From an uncultured Arachnia sp. (GTDB lineage: Bacteria > Actinomycetota > Actinomycetes > Propionibacteriales > Propionibacteriaceae), in the NCBI GenBank assembly GCA_947499145.1, contig CANMNB010000003.1, forward strand, positions 277,560 to 341,559: 64,000 nt of DNA, given 5' to 3'. Every line of letters starts with the position of its first letter. The stretch's first letter is position 1. Under the pieces are notes generated by a model. The model did no database searches, was not told where the DNA came from, and saw only the letters and a program-made list of their open reading frames with translations. Below, piece by piece: positions 22,099 through 32,097 of this stretch. Both the position numbers and the translations under genes were made by a program.

Positions 22099-23382
22099 TC
22101 AGGCGGACAGGTCCCGACGCCGGGCCATCTTGGCTCGAGGGACGATCTCAGGCTTTTCCGCGCCGGCGACCGCATCCTCCGTCACGACCACGAGCGCCGC
22201 GTCGTCCGACGACGGGACGTCGAACATGACGTCGAGCAGGAGCTCCTCCAGGATGGCTCGCAGACCACGGGCGCCGGTCCCCCGCTCCAGCGCTTGGTCC
22301 GCGATGGCCTCAATGGCCTCGTCGGTGAACTCGAGCCGCACGCCGTCGAGTTCAAAGAGCTTGGCGAACTGTTTGGTGAGAGCGTTCTTGGGCTCGACCA
22401 GGATCCTGACCAGGGCGTCGCGGTCCAGTTGCGAGACGCTGGAGATCATGGGGAGGCGTCCGATGAACTCCGGGATCAGACCGTACTTGTGCAGGTCCTC
22501 TGGTCGCACCTTGGCGAACGGGTCCGTGATCTCGGGCTTCTTCTCGACGCCCTTGCTGAATCCCAGCGGCCGCTTGCCCATGCGGGCGTTGATGATTTCC
22601 TCGAGGCCGGAGAAGGCACCGCCAACGATGAAGAGGATCTTGGTGGTGTCGATCTGCAGGAACTCCTGGTGTGGGTGCTTGCGGCCACCCTGCGGCGGTA
22701 CGGAGGCCACCGTGCCCTCGAGGATCTTCAGCAGTGCCTGCTGGACGCCCTCGCCCGAGACGTCACGGGTGATGGAGGGGTTCTCTGACTTCCGCGCGAC
22801 CTTGTCGATCTCGTCGATGTAGATGATGCCGGTCTCGGCCTTCTTGATGTCGAAGTCCGCGGCCTGGATGAGCTTGAGCAGGATGTTCTCGACGTCCTCG
22901 CCCACGTAGCCGGCCTCGGTCAGTGCGGTGGCGTCCGCCATGGCGAACGGCACGTCCAGCATCCTCGCGAGAGTCTGGGCGAGATAGGTCTTACCGCACC
23001 CGGTGGGTCCGATGAGCAGGATGTTGGACTTGGCGACGTCGACATGTTCGTGGTCGGCTCCGGCCCGGGCTGGGGCCTGCGACTCCGACTGGACCCGCTT
23101 GTAATGGTTGTACACGGCGACACTGAGTGCCTTCTTTGCCGCGTCCTGACCGATGACGTACGTGTCGAGGAAGTCCCGGATCTGGTGGGGGGTGGGCAGT
23201 TCCTCGGCGAGGCCGGCCGCCCCCTCCTCGGGGAACTCCTCCTCGATGATCTCGTTGCACAGCGCGATGCACTCGTCGCAGATGTAGACGCCGGGGCCGG
23301 CGATCAGCTTCTTGACCTGCTTCTGGCTCTTGCCGCAGAAGTTGCATTTGAAGAGCTCGCTCGATTCTCCGATGCGTGCCAC
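22099..23382 (-). CDS. clpX: ATP-dependent Clp protease ATP-binding subunit ClpX
   Basis: A 427-residue AAA+ unfoldase that feeds substrates to ClpP1P2. The N-terminal zinc finger is [11 protein letters not shown] plus CDECIALC, the Walker A is [12 protein letters not shown], the pore loop is [11 protein letters not shown] and the Walker B is [17 protein letters not shown] follows. GTG 23382 is preferred because GGAGG sits 8 nt upstream and the product then starts MARIGES, as in relatives; GTG 23391 is the longer alternative. It lies downstream of clpP1-clpP2 with a 109-bp gap. Confidence 0.97.
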   Translation of the reverse strand: MARIGESSELFKCNFCGKSQKQVKKLIAGPGVYICDECIALCNEIIEEEFPEEGAAGLAEELPTPHQIRDFLDTYVIGQDAAKKALSVAVYNHYKRVQSESQAPARAGADHEHVDVAKSNILLIGPTGCGKTYLAQTLARMLDVPFAMADATALTEAGYVGEDVENILLKLIQAADFDIKKAETGIIYIDEIDKVARKSENPSITRDVSGEGVQQALLKILEGTVASVPPQGGRKHPHQEFLQIDTTKILFIVGGAFSGLEEIINARMGKRPLGFSKGVEKKPEITDPFAKVRPEDLHKYGLIPEFIGRLPMISSVSQLDRDALVRILVEPKNALTKQFAKLFELDGVRLEFTDEAIEAIADQALERGTGARGLRAILEELLLDVMFDVPSSDDAALVVVTEDAVAGAEKPEIVPRAKMARRRDLSA

Positions 23383-23491
23383 GTCGTCCACCTCCTCACG
23401 CCCCTGGGGCGATGCATCACGGGGTCGAAATCCACACTACCTGCCCGGGTGCCACGCAGTGCCGCAACACCCGGACGAGGCTAGCTGTGGA

Positions 23492-24135
<644 letters not shown>

Positions 24136-24136
<1 letters not shown>

Positions 24137-24759
24137 CACTGGTTCGGGCCCTCCGTCTTGATCTGGGACGCACGCTCGTAGACGTGGTCGATGAAGCCGT
24201 ACTCGAGCGCCTGCTCGGCGGTGAACCAGCGGTCGCGGTCCGAGTCCGCCTCGATCTGCTCGATCGTCTGGCCCGTGTGCTGGGCGATGAGGTTCGCCAT
24301 CGTCTTCTTGATGTGGAGCGACTGCTCGGCCTGGATGCGGATGTCAGACGCGGTGCCGCCGAGACCGCCCGAGGGCTGGTGCATCATGATGCGGCTGTGC
24401 GGCAGCGCGAACCGCTTGCCCGGGGTGCCGGCCGAGAGCAGGAACTGCCCCATCGACGCCGCGAGTCCCATGGCAACGGTGGCGACGTCGTTGCTGATCC
24501 ACTGCATGGTGTCGAAGATGGCCATGCCGGAGTCGACGGAGCCGCCCGGGGAGTTGATGTAGAGGTAGATGTCCTTGTGGGGGTCCTCGGCGTTGAGCAG
24601 CAGCATCTGCGCGCAGATCGCGTTGGCGTTCTCGTCGCGCACCTCCGAACCGAGGAAGATGATCCGGTTCGCCAGGAGGGCGGAGTAGACGTTGTCGTTC
24701 AGGCCGAGGCCAGCGGCACTGGGGCCGGCCATGGTCGGTGGTTGTAGCTTCTCGGTCAC
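24136..24759 (-). CDS. clpP1: ATP-dependent Clp protease proteolytic subunit ClpP1
   Basis: A 207-residue serine peptidase subunit. The catalytic Ser is in [12 protein letters not shown], the His in IMMHQPSGG and the Asp in [11 protein letters not shown] 24759 is preferred because a TAGGTT -10-like element lies 7 nt upstream; ATG 24732 is the shorter option. It is the first gene of clpP1-clpP2, followed by clpX. Confidence 0.96.
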
Positions 24760-24772
24760 GGCCCCCAACCTA
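24760..24772 (-). promoter_or_regulatory. Likely leaderless promoter of clpP1-clpP2
   Basis: On the minus strand TAGGTT (24772-24767) is followed by 7 nt and GTG 24759. This is the same spacing as before valS. No recognisable ClgR operator was identified by eye. Confidence 0.45.
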
Positions 24773-24836
24773 CCGGGTCCGGGGATGAACCCAAGGGGCA
24801 ACACCACATGTTCGCGCTGCGGGGAATCGATCCCGG

Positions 24837-25928
24837 TCAGTCCGCTCGGTCCAGGGCCAGCGCCTTGCGAGGATTGGAGGAGATGAGGGCATTGAGCCAT
24901 CGCATGCGCGGGTCGCTGTCGATCAGCATCGCCTTGATCATGAGCGTGAACGGCAGCGCGATGAGGGCCCCCAGCCCCCCGAAGACCGCGGTCCACAGCA
25001 ACAGCGAGATGAAGGAGACCGTGGGGGTGATGCCGACGGCGTCGCCAGTGAATTTCGGCTGGATGATCGACTGGATCACGAAGTTGAGGACGCTGTAGGC
25101 GATCACGACGACCAGGGCCGTCACCGGACCGTTCTCCACGAGTGCGAGAAGGGCTGGGGGGACGAGGCCGATGACGAAGCCGACGTTCGGGATGTAGTTG
25201 GTGATGAAGCTCAGCACGGCCCACACCAGCGGGAGCGGGACTCCGAGCAGAAGGAGCACGGCGCCGTCGAGCACGGCCACGACCAGGCCGAAGATGGTGG
25301 TGACCATCCAGTACCTCCGGATGCCCAGCACGAAGGCCCGGACGGAGTCACCGAGCCCCGGCTGGAGGCGACCGGCGATCCGGAACCGCTCCCCCATGCT
25401 CGGCAGGTCCATCACCATGAACACCATCGCCACGAGCACCACCATGGTGAGGGCCGTCGCCCCTGACGCACGCGAGGCGATGTCCCCGACGACGGAGAGG
25501 ATGCTCCCCGGCGAGATGCCACGAAGCTGCTCCAGCAGCGCGGCTTGGTCGAAGCCGAACCGGGCCAAGTAGTCGATGGTGGAGGTGTAGAGGGCGGTGA
25601 ACTGAGGCCCGTAGTCCCGCAGCGCGTCGACCATCGACGTCACCGACCAGACCACCGCCACGGCACCCAGGACCAGCACGAGGAGGACCGTCAATCCGGC
25701 GGCCGTCGCCGACAACCAGCGCGGCACGCCCTGGCGGGCGAGCCAGCTGTGGACCGGATAGGCGGTGATGAGCAGGTTCACGCCGAGGAAGAGAGGGGCG
25801 ACGATGGCGCTGAAGTCGCGGAGCAACCAAAGTGAGACGGCGATCGCAGCCAGTACCAGTGCCACCTTCGCCAGCATCGGGGCGCCGCCCTCGTCGCGGC
25901 GTGGGCCTGCCGCCGTCTGCTCATCCAT
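24837..25928 (-). CDS. AI-2E family transporter
   Basis: A 363-residue membrane protein of the AI-2 exporter (TqsA/PerM, UPF0118) superfamily, with about eight helices. The signature is [25 protein letters not shown] split over two helices, followed by [19 protein letters not shown]. The substrate is unknown; members are proposed to export AI-2 or act as Na+/H+ antiporters. It is a single gene between trigger factor and clpP1. Confidence 0.88.
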   Translation of the reverse strand: MDEQTAAGPRRDEGGAPMLAKVALVLAAIAVSLWLLRDFSAIVAPLFLGVNLLITAYPVHSWLARQGVPRWLSATAAGLTVLLVLVLGAVAVVWSVTSMVDALRDYGPQFTALYTSTIDYLARFGFDQAALLEQLRGISPGSILSVVGDIASRASGATALTMVVLVAMVFMVMDLPSMGERFRIAGRLQPGLGDSVRAFVLGIRRYWMVTTIFGLVVAVLDGAVLLLLGVPLPLVWAVLSFITNYIPNVGFVIGLVPPALLALVENGPVTALVVVIAYSVLNFVIQSIIQPKFTGDAVGITPTVSFISLLLWTAVFGGLGALIALPFTLMIKAMLIDSDPRMRWLNALISSNPRKALALDRAD

Positions 25929-25982
25929 CAGTGGTCTCCCTCCGCGGTATCGCGCCGTAGCCGAGTGTAGTGGCCGGACCTG

Positions 25983-26020
25983 GGACGACGCCGCGGGGCA
26001 GTGCCGCCGCGGCGTCGTCC
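25983..26020 (-). terminator. Strong GC hairpin after trigger factor
   Basis: Perfect 14-bp arms (GGACGACGCCGCGG and its complement at 26007-26020) surround a 10-nt loop, 22 bp after the tig stop. No T-run follows, as is common for actinobacterial terminators. Confidence 0.6.
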
Positions 26021-26042
26021 AGTGGGTCTGCTGTGCGGGAGA

Positions 26043-27476
26043 TCAGGCCTTCTCGTCCGCCTGCGAGTCCTCGGCCACCGCGGCGTCGCCCTCGACTGCG
26101 TCCGCATCAACGTCGGCCGTGGCCTCGACGTCATCACCGGACTCCTCGGCCGCGACCTCGGGGAACTCCACGACGTTGCCGTCGCTGTCCTTGACGGTGG
26201 CAGCGGCGCACATGGCGGCCAGGGCCTTGCTGCGACGGATCTCCTGCATCCAGTCGCCCATGTGGTTGTGCTCCATCATGTGGTTGATCTCGTCCTGCGG
26301 CGAGGTGCGGTTCTCCTGCGCCTTGCGGAAGATGAGCTCCGTGAGCTCCTGCTGGGAGACACCGACCTCGTGCTCGTCGGCGTACTTGTCCAGGAGGATC
26401 TGGGCGCGGACGGCCTGCTCCGAGCGCTCGTCGATGCCCTTCCAGAACTCCTCCTCGGTCTCCGCGTCCTCATCGTCGGCGTTCTCGAGGTACTGGTCCA
26501 CCGTCAGGCCGGCCTGGGCCAGCTGGTTGGTGATCTGCTTGCGGCGGGCCTCGAGCTCGGCGGCCAGCACACCCTCCGGAACGCTGAACTCGGCACGCTC
26601 AATTGCGACCTCGAGGACCTTGTCGCGGGCCTCGGCCAGCTGCTCGGCCTTGCCCTGCTCCTCCGCGGCGCGCCTGAGGTCGGCCATCATCTCGTCGACG
26701 GTGTCGAACTCGGAGATCATCTGGGCGAACTCGTCGTCAACCTCGGGGAGCTCCTGCTCGGAGACCTTGGTGACAGTGACCTCGATCTCGGCCTCCTCGT
26801 CGCGGTGGGCCCCGCCCACGAGCTTCGAGGTGAACGTCTTGGAATCGCCGGCCTTGAGGCCGATGACGGCCTCGTCCAGGCCCTCGAGCATGCCGCGCTC
26901 GTCGCCGATCTTGTAGGTGACGCCCGTGGCGTTGCCCTCCTCGAGGGTGGTGCCGTCCTGCGACGCGACGAGGTCGATGGTGACGACGTCGCCCTCGCGG
27001 GCCTCGCGCTCCACGTCGGTGTTGGTGGCGAAGCGCCGCCGGAGCATCTCGACACGCTCGTTGACGGCTTCGTCGGTGGCCTCGACGGGCTCCACCTCCG
27101 CCTCAACGGTGGAGAAGTCAGGCAGGTCGAATTCGGGACGCACGTCCACCTCGGCGGTGAACTCGACCAGGTCGTTGTCCTCGAGCTTGGTCACGTCGAC
27201 CTCGGGCTGACCCATGGGGCGCACCTCGTTCTCGGCCAACGCCTTCTGGTAGGCCTCGGGCAGTGCCTCGTTGATGGCCTCCTGCAGGACGACGCCGCGG
27301 CCGAAGCGCTGGTCGATGACGGCAGCCGGCACCTTGCCCTTGCGGAATCCGGGGATGTTGACCTGCTGGGCGATTTCCTTGTACGCCTTGTCCAGGTACG
27401 GCTTCAGATCGGCGAACGGGATCTCGACGGTGAGCTTGACCCGGGTCGGGCTGAGCTTGTCTACGGTGCTGGGCAC
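26043..27476 (-). CDS. tig: Trigger factor
   Basis: A 477-residue ribosome-bound chaperone and peptidyl-prolyl isomerase. The N-terminal ribosome-binding signature is GFRKGKVP at about residue 43-50. The FKBP-like PPIase domain lies near residues 160-245 (GDVVTIDLVASQDG to FTSKLVGG). A helical C-terminal chaperone domain follows, and then a long acidic tail rich in Asp/Glu/Ala (last ~45 residues), typical of actinobacteria. The start is GTG 27476 with AGGAGA upstream. Confidence 0.96.
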   Translation of the reverse strand: MPSTVDKLSPTRVKLTVEIPFADLKPYLDKAYKEIAQQVNIPGFRKGKVPAAVIDQRFGRGVVLQEAINEALPEAYQKALAENEVRPMGQPEVDVTKLEDNDLVEFTAEVDVRPEFDLPDFSTVEAEVEPVEATDEAVNERVEMLRRRFATNTDVEREAREGDVVTIDLVASQDGTTLEEGNATGVTYKIGDERGMLEGLDEAVIGLKAGDSKTFTSKLVGGAHRDEEAEIEVTVTKVSEQELPEVDDEFAQMISEFDTVDEMMADLRRAAEEQGKAEQLAEARDKVLEVAIERAEFSVPEGVLAAELEARRKQITNQLAQAGLTVDQYLENADDEDAETEEEFWKGIDERSEQAVRAQILLDKYADEHEVGVSQQELTELIFRKAQENRTSPQDEINHMMEHNHMGDWMQEIRRSKALAAMCAAATVKDSDGNVVEFPEVAAEESGDDVEATADVDADAVEGDAAVAEDSQADEKA

Positions 27477-27614
27477 GAGAGTGGTCTCCTGATTGAATCG
27501 GTTGTCCGCATCATCCTAGCGACGCCGCGCCACGTCCTCGAAATCACGCGGCACCCCGCCGACCCCATGGATTGGTCCCCCACAGGCAACCTTTGTATGA
27601 TGGGCGGCGGTTCT

Positions 27615-27685
27615 GCGGATGTAGCTCAATGGTAGAGCCCCAGTCTTCCAAACTGGCTACGCGGGTTCGATTCCCGTCATCCGCT
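27615..27685 (+). tRNA. tRNA-Gly(TCC)
   Basis: A 71-nt cloverleaf. Acceptor arms are GCGGATG and CATCCGC with discriminator T; the anticodon stem-loop is CCAGT-CTTCCAA-ACTGG (anticodon TCC); the T arm is GCGGGTTCGATTCCCGT. CCA is not encoded. Its 3' end is the attachment site used by the two integrated elements that follow. Confidence 0.96.
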
Positions 27686-27687
27686 CT
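27669..27687. repeat. Attachment core (left), 3' end of tRNA-Gly
   Basis: The 19 bases GATTCCCGTCATCCGCTCT occur here and again at 42096-42114. This copy completes the intact tRNA gene; the second copy is only the 3' end. This is the usual sign of tyrosine-integrase insertion at a tRNA. Confidence 0.85.
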
Positions 27688-27691
27688 TTGG

Positions 27692-27722
27692 CCCCCAGCA
27701 GCCCAAGCTGACTGGGGGTTTT
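27692..27722 (+). terminator. Rho-independent terminator after tRNA-Gly
   Basis: CCCCCAG (27692-27698) pairs with CTGGGGG (27712-27718) and is followed by TTTT. A matching hairpin follows the second att core at 42119-42149. Confidence 0.7.
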
Positions 27723-27799
27723 CCCTTGTCAGAGATGGTTTCGGCTCTGACGGCACTCCGCACGAACACGCATAGATGTGCTTGAAGTGGCACAGAAAT

Positions 27800-27813
27800 G
27801 GTACTAAAGTACC
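27800..27813. promoter_or_regulatory. Palindrome before integrase 1
   Basis: GGTACT-AA-AGTACC, 6-bp arms, 39 bp before the integrase ATG; conserved exactly at 42227-42240 before the second integrase. A candidate operator or integrase arm site. Confidence 0.4.
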
Positions 27814-27852
27814 GCAGCAGAATCACGAATTGGACCCACCGGAGGGCCGCTG

Positions 27853-28400
27853 ATGCCGGGCAAGCAAGAGTTGGCTCGAGGGATCTCCCGAGTGCGGTCG
27901 CGGCGCGGAGGCAGGGACATCACCCTCTACCAGGTTCGCGTCACCTGGGAGGGGCGCCGCGAACTCGTTGGCCGCTTCGACACTCTCACCGACGCCCGCG
28001 TCGCCGCAGACCTCGCCCGAGCCGACGTCATCCGTGGCGTCTTCGTTCCGCCACGCGTGCTCCGGCGCGAAGCGGTGGCGCGCGTGAGAGCGGCCCAGGA
28101 GAAGCGGCAACGCGAACGCCTGACGGTGGAGGAACTCGCGGAACTATGGCTGGCCCACGTCCAGCGGATGGGCGGTAAGGACAGCACCATCTACAGCTAC
28201 CGACGACGCCTCGAGAAACACGTCCAGCCACGGTTCGGAGCAACGCCCGCAGCCGAGGTGACGCCCAACGCCGTCGAACTCTGGTTCAACGAACTCAACA
28301 CCGCAAGCGGCAACGGCGTCAGCCGAGGGGCCTACATGGCGCTCTCATCCATGTTCAACTACGCGGTGGGCAAGGCCAAGGGACAGAACGCCAGCTTCGC
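27853..28400 (+). pseudogene. Truncated tyrosine integrase (element 1)
   Basis: The first ~182 codons match the intact integrase at 42279-43505 (N-terminal arm-binding and core-binding domains, up to AKGQNASFA). The frame then runs 28 more unrelated codons to a stop at 28485. The whole catalytic domain with the Arg, Lys, His-x-x-Arg and Tyr residues is missing, so it cannot recombine DNA. The break looks like a deletion or replacement rather than a point mutation. Confidence 0.88.
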
Positions 28401-28408
28401 GGCACTAA

Positions 28409-28648
28409 GCGAGCAAGAGCCCCCATGTCCGGGATGCTCGCAAGCACCAGGAGCGTTCCTACGCCAGCTGGCCCACCAACGCTAGAGGCCACACCGCCGC
28501 CATCAAGGTCGAGAGCGTTGAGGCATCCGGGTTCCCCGACGAACAGGGGTACAGCACCGACAGCCCTCGCTGCGAGGCACTTCGCATCATGCATCTTCGC
28601 CCTCAGGATCGCCTGAGGCAGCAAGCCGGTCGGGTAGCCGGCAAGTGA
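28409..28648 (+). pseudogene. Possible ORF remnant of unknown origin
   Basis: Just after the integrase break an open frame of about 79 codons (from a TAA at 28406 to TGA 28646-28648) reads ASKSPHVRDARKHQERS through QQAGRVAGK with moderately coding-like third positions. It has no start codon in a good context. It may be the tail of a gene whose front was lost in the same deletion. The minus strand is also open here, so this is uncertain. 28649-28866 holds no other recognisable feature. Confidence 0.25.
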
Positions 28649-28866
28649 CCCGCCAGAGAACAAACCCAACACCTCTTCGGAGAGTCCGAGATCATTCCTG
28701 ATCTCGGCCAGCGTCGATCCCTAGGCATACCGAGGCAACCAGGTAAGCCGGCTTTCGAGACGGCGCCCTCCGGAATCTCTTGCGATCCGCTGAGATCAAC
28801 TGGTCCTCGCGTGCTTCGCGTTGTCGGGCCCCGTCAGAGGCGCACATAGCCAGTGAAGAGGGAGGA

Positions 28867-29676
28867 CTACCGAATATCCACATCCTGACGCAACAGCTTG
28901 CAGATGGTGTGACCAACGGCGCCCTCGTGATTGTGCCCGACCGTGGTGAACCCCTCTTGGAACAGGCTCGGGTGGGAATCTCGCATGATGAAGGGCTGGC
29001 CCACCACTCGGAGCATCTCCAAGTCGTTCGGCATGTCACCGAAGGCTGCGCAGGCGCCGGGATCGAGGTCCAACCTGCGGATCACCTCCACCAGCGCGGA
29101 ACCCTTGCTGACTCCGGGTGCGCTCAACTCAACCGTTCCGAACCTGTCGGACCAGGAGTAGGTGCAGGTCATGCCCTCCCCTGCCGCCTCGACCGCCACC
29201 TCCGCCAAGGCTTCCGTGTTCGCCTGACGTGTGTGAGCCAACAGCTTGATGACCGGCTCGCCCACGATGAGCTCCTCCAATGGGGCCACAACCCTCTCCA
29301 GAGCCGGCTCCGGGGCGGGGTAGGAAGGCTCGCGCGCGGTGTCCGACGGATAATCAACCGCGAACGCCACGTCGAGGTGGCGCGGTAGGCGCCCGACGAA
29401 ATCCCGAATGAGGTCCGGAGGGATCGGGTGGATCACCTCCGGCTCCGACGCCTCCAGTCGACCGATGGTGGCTCCATTGCTGGCGATCACGATCGGATCC
29501 ATCTCCAGCAAGGGTTCGAGCAAGCCCAGCCACTGCCGGCCCCTCCCCGTGGCGATGACCAACTCTGCTCCAGCCGCGGCCAGCTCGTACGCTGCCTCGA
29601 TGCTCCTCGGGTGGAGCTCGCCGCGCCCGCCGAGGAACGTGCCGTCAAGGTCGGTGGCGACCAGACGCAAGGGCAT
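28867..29676 (-). CDS. Cof-type HAD-superfamily phosphatase
   Basis: A 269-residue cytosolic HAD phosphatase (type IIB cap). Motif I is DLDGTF at residues 9-14, motif II is IASNGA, and motif III/IV are VSKGSALVEVIRRL (Lys) and AFGDMPNDLEML. Members dephosphorylate sugar phosphates or nucleotides. It follows the OiaC-like gene by 36 bp and so is probably in its operon; a role on a phosphorylated apiose or tetrose intermediate is possible but not shown. ATG 29676 has GAGGAG upstream. Confidence 0.85.
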   Translation of the reverse strand: MPLRLVATDLDGTFLGGRGELHPRSIEAAYELAAAGAELVIATGRGRQWLGLLEPLLEMDPIVIASNGATIGRLEASEPEVIHPIPPDLIRDFVGRLPRHLDVAFAVDYPSDTAREPSYPAPEPALERVVAPLEELIVGEPVIKLLAHTRQANTEALAEVAVEAAGEGMTCTYSWSDRFGTVELSAPGVSKGSALVEVIRRLDLDPGACAAFGDMPNDLEMLRVVGQPFIMRDSHPSLFQEGFTTVGHNHEGAVGHTICKLLRQDVDIR

Positions 29677-29712
29677 GATGGGATCTCCTCTGGCAGTGGT
29701 GGGCTGGCGGAC

Positions 29713-30528
29713 TCAGGCGTCGACCGGGACCGGGCGGCTGCGTAGGTAGGCGACCGAGTCATCCACCCACTGGCGTTCCAGTTCGCAGGTCCCGGCGATG
29801 GTCGATTGCCGTGGTAACCAGTGCTCGATGATCTCATTGACGTGACGTCCCGCCGACGCGAGGACGCCCACCATGGCTTCATAGTCCAGGAGACCCTGCC
29901 CTAGAGGCGCCCCGGCGAAGCGGAAGCCGATCATGGCCTCGGATCGGGAGAAGGCGAAATCCTTGATGTGGAGGTTCACGACATGGGGCGCCGTGGCGGC
30001 GATGACGTCGGCGGGCCGCTCGAGCCGGGCAACGCTGTTGCCGGGGTCGAGGCAGATGCCGAGGTGGCTGGAGCCGACTGCCTCGACGACCCCGATGAGT
30101 TCGGCGGTGGAGAACTGCTCGTAGGTCTCCAGACCGAGCGTCACGCCATTCCTCTCAAAGTCGGGCATGACTTCCCCAAGCGCGGCGATGGCCTGCGGAA
30201 GTGTGGGAACCCCTCGTGGACTTGAGAGCATGGAGCGCACGAACGTCGCGCCCAGGTCAAGCGCGTGAACGAGGTGGCGACGCAGGTGATCCGGCTCCAC
30301 CCCTTTGGTCCCGGTCTCCAGGAGCATGCCCCGGCTCTCGGTGGCACGCCGCAGGCATCGGAGTGCGTGCGGGTCCGCGTTCTCGAGTTCAGGGGCGTCG
30401 CAAATCTGGACGAGGCGCACGCCCAGCCGTTCGGCATCGTCCACCACCTGGAGGAGGGACCATGGCGTCGAGGCGTCGGGGTGGCGTCGCCACGCATAGG
30501 CGTAGGTGCTGAGTCCCAACATGGGCAT
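29713..30528 (-). CDS. oiaC: Xylose isomerase-like TIM barrel protein, candidate 3-oxo-isoapionate decarboxylase
   Basis: A 271-residue AP-endonuclease-2/sugar isomerase-type barrel. Metal-site residues are visible in GLETYEQFST (Glu), CLDPGNS (Asp), VNLHIKDF (His, Asp) and EIIEHWLPRQ (Glu). The N-terminus GLSTYAYAWRR and LVQICDAPEL recall the OiaC family, which decarboxylates 3-oxo-isoapionate to a tetrulose in D-apionate catabolism. That assignment leans on its location near apnO/apnL-like genes; a plain sugar-phosphate isomerase/epimerase is the alternative. It is divergent from the SDR gene. Confidence 0.6.
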   Translation of the reverse strand: MPMLGLSTYAYAWRRHPDASTPWSLLQVVDDAERLGVRLVQICDAPELENADPHALRCLRRATESRGMLLETGTKGVEPDHLRRHLVHALDLGATFVRSMLSSPRGVPTLPQAIAALGEVMPDFERNGVTLGLETYEQFSTAELIGVVEAVGSSHLGICLDPGNSVARLERPADVIAATAPHVVNLHIKDFAFSRSEAMIGFRFAGAPLGQGLLDYEAMVGVLASAGRHVNEIIEHWLPRQSTIAGTCELERQWVDDSVAYLRSRPVPVDA

Positions 30529-30637
30529 CCGAGTCTCCTCACGAGCTGGCGGGCGAGCACTGATATCCTACTGGCATCTCAGTTCCGGTCCTACCGGGGT
30601 GGAGGATTGGCCAGTAGCGGGGATGACGGGGGAAGTG

Positions 30638-31396
30638 ATGGGCTCTTTGGAGGGCAAGCGAGTTGTGGTAACCGGCGCCGGTTCCGGAATCGGCATGGGT
30701 GTCGCCAGGAGATTCTGCGCAGAGGGCGCCGAGGTGTGGTTCCTCGGACGGCACCGGGACAATCTTGAGGAGGCTGCCGCCGGATCTTCGACGGCTCATG
30801 TGCTGGTGGCTGACGTCTCGGACCTTGCCGCCATGGAAGAAGCCATCTCGAGCATCCCCGGCCGCCTCGACGCGTTGGTGGCCAATGCTGCGATCCAGTT
30901 GATCGGCCAAGATGCACCGATCGCTGAGGTGCCCATCGAAGTCTGGCAGACCACCACGGCGGTCAACTTCACCGGCACGTTCAACACACTGCGGGTGGGC
31001 GTCCAGCGGATGCTCTCCCAACCCCTACTGGCCGGTACGCGCGGTTCCATCATCGTCTCCGGCTCCCCCACAGGGGTGACCGGTGAGGGGGCGGGTTTTG
31101 CCGCCTACTCGGCCACCAAGGCGGGCGTCCATGGCATGGCCCGCACCGCCGCGATGGACTACGCCCGACACGGGATACGCGTTAATACAGTGGTACCCGG
31201 CCACACCCTGACCCCCCTGGTGAACCAGCTTCGTGAGGACCCTTCCACGGCCGCAGCCGTGGACGCCCGCATACCCATGGGTCGGCCGGGCACCGTCGAG
31301 GAGTGCACCGGGGCTTACGTCTACCTCGCCAGCGATGACTCGACCTACGCGACCGGCGGGATGGTCTACGTGGACGGCGGCATGACGAACCTGTGA
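30638..31396 (+). CDS. SDR family NAD(P)-dependent oxidoreductase
   Basis: A 252-residue classical short-chain dehydrogenase. The cofactor motif is VTGAGSGIGMGV, ADVSD binds the adenine ring, NAA is at the NAG position, the catalytic Ser lies in IIVSGSPTG and YSATKAG supplies Tyr-x-x-x-Lys. The tail YATGGMVYVDGGMTN is typical. ATG 30638 follows GGGGGA at good spacing; ATG 30623 is possible. In this cluster no Gfo/Idh/MocA-type apiose dehydrogenase is seen, so this enzyme may oxidise D-apiose to the lactone, or act on a downstream tetrulose. Both are inference. Confidence 0.85.
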   Translation: MGSLEGKRVVVTGAGSGIGMGVARRFCAEGAEVWFLGRHRDNLEEAAAGSSTAHVLVADVSDLAAMEEAISSIPGRLDALVANAAIQLIGQDAPIAEVPIEVWQTTTAVNFTGTFNTLRVGVQRMLSQPLLAGTRGSIIVSGSPTGVTGEGAGFAAYSATKAGVHGMARTAAMDYARHGIRVNTVVPGHTLTPLVNQLREDPSTAAAVDARIPMGRPGTVEECTGAYVYLASDDSTYATGGMVYVDGGMTNL

Positions 31397-31407
31397 GCCG
31401 GCCCCGG

Positions 31408-32070
31408 TCACTCGCCGTAGGCGCCGCCGAGGAGCATGAACCTCTTGCCGTGTTCCAGATGGGCGATGACAAGGGCAGCCGCACGGTTCCCGTCCCCTGA
31501 TTGGAGCGCGTCGAAGATCGCCTGGTGCTCAGCACAGCTGTGGGCCAGGACAGCATTGTCGCGGGAAGCGATCGACTCGACCAGACGCTCCACCTTGTCC
31601 CAGTGTCGCTGCAGCACGCGCTCGAACTCCACGTTCCCCGTGGCCTGGGTCAACAGCTGGTGAAATTCAGCGTCCGCGGACATGAAGCCCCGAACGTCGA
31701 TGGTGGCTCCACCCACCTGTGCTCGTTGCAGGGACAAGTTCTCCTTGAGCGCCGTGAGCTGGGCGTCACTCAGCCGGCCGGCCACCTGGCGCGCGATCCA
31801 ACTCTCGAGAGCCATGCGCAGGTCGTAGTGATCGGCGATCTCCTGGGCCGTGAGGGTCCGCACGATGACTCCCCGCTGCGGGGCGATGGTGACGAATCCC
31901 TGCTCTTCCAGTCTTTCCAACGCAGCGCGGACGGGGGTCTTGCTCATCGCCAGGTGGATGGACAACTCGCGCTCCGAGATGAACTGACCCGGTTGGTAGG
32001 TGCCGTCCAGGATCAGTCCCTTGATGTGCTCGAATGCACGGTCCTTCATCAGGGGTCGAGCGCTCACCAT
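31408..32070 (-). CDS. GntR/FadR-family transcriptional regulator (FCD domain)
   Basis: A 220-residue repressor or activator. The N-terminal winged helix is AFEHIKGLILDGTYQPGQFI, SERELSIHLAMSKTPVRAAL, and the FCD ligand-binding domain runs from about residue 80 to the end, with metal-binding His residues in EFHQLL and EHQAIFDALQSGD. It likely senses a sugar acid. Its gene follows apnL by 27 bp, so it may be read from the importer-apn operon and control that set and/or the SDR and OiaC-like genes. Start ATG 32070 has AGAGGA upstream. Confidence 0.88.
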   Translation of the reverse strand: MVSARPLMKDRAFEHIKGLILDGTYQPGQFISERELSIHLAMSKTPVRAALERLEEQGFVTIAPQRGVIVRTLTAQEIADHYDLRMALESWIARQVAGRLSDAQLTALKENLSLQRAQVGGATIDVRGFMSADAEFHQLLTQATGNVEFERVLQRHWDKVERLVESIASRDNAVLAHSCAEHQAIFDALQSGDGNRAAALVIAHLEHGKRFMLLGGAYGE

Positions 32071-32097
32071 GGGGTCCTCTGTCAAGTGGAGTGGCTA

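Larger units (their letters stand above)
27669..28400. repeat. att-integrase module, copy 1 of a ~731-bp direct repeat
   Basis: Nearly the same as 42096-42826, with scattered substitutions and one extra base just before the integrase ATG. It covers the att core, a terminator hairpin, a GTCAGAG/CTCTGAC stem (27728-27751), the GGTACT-AA-AGTACC palindrome (27800-27813) and the first 182 integrase codons. Similarity stops abruptly at 28400. Confidence 0.85.

Noticed and set aside
30568..30617. Inverted 7-bp words CTACTGG (30568) and CCAGTAG (30611) between the OiaC-like and SDR genes
   Set aside because: Arms are short and 36 bp apart; not distinguishable from chance.
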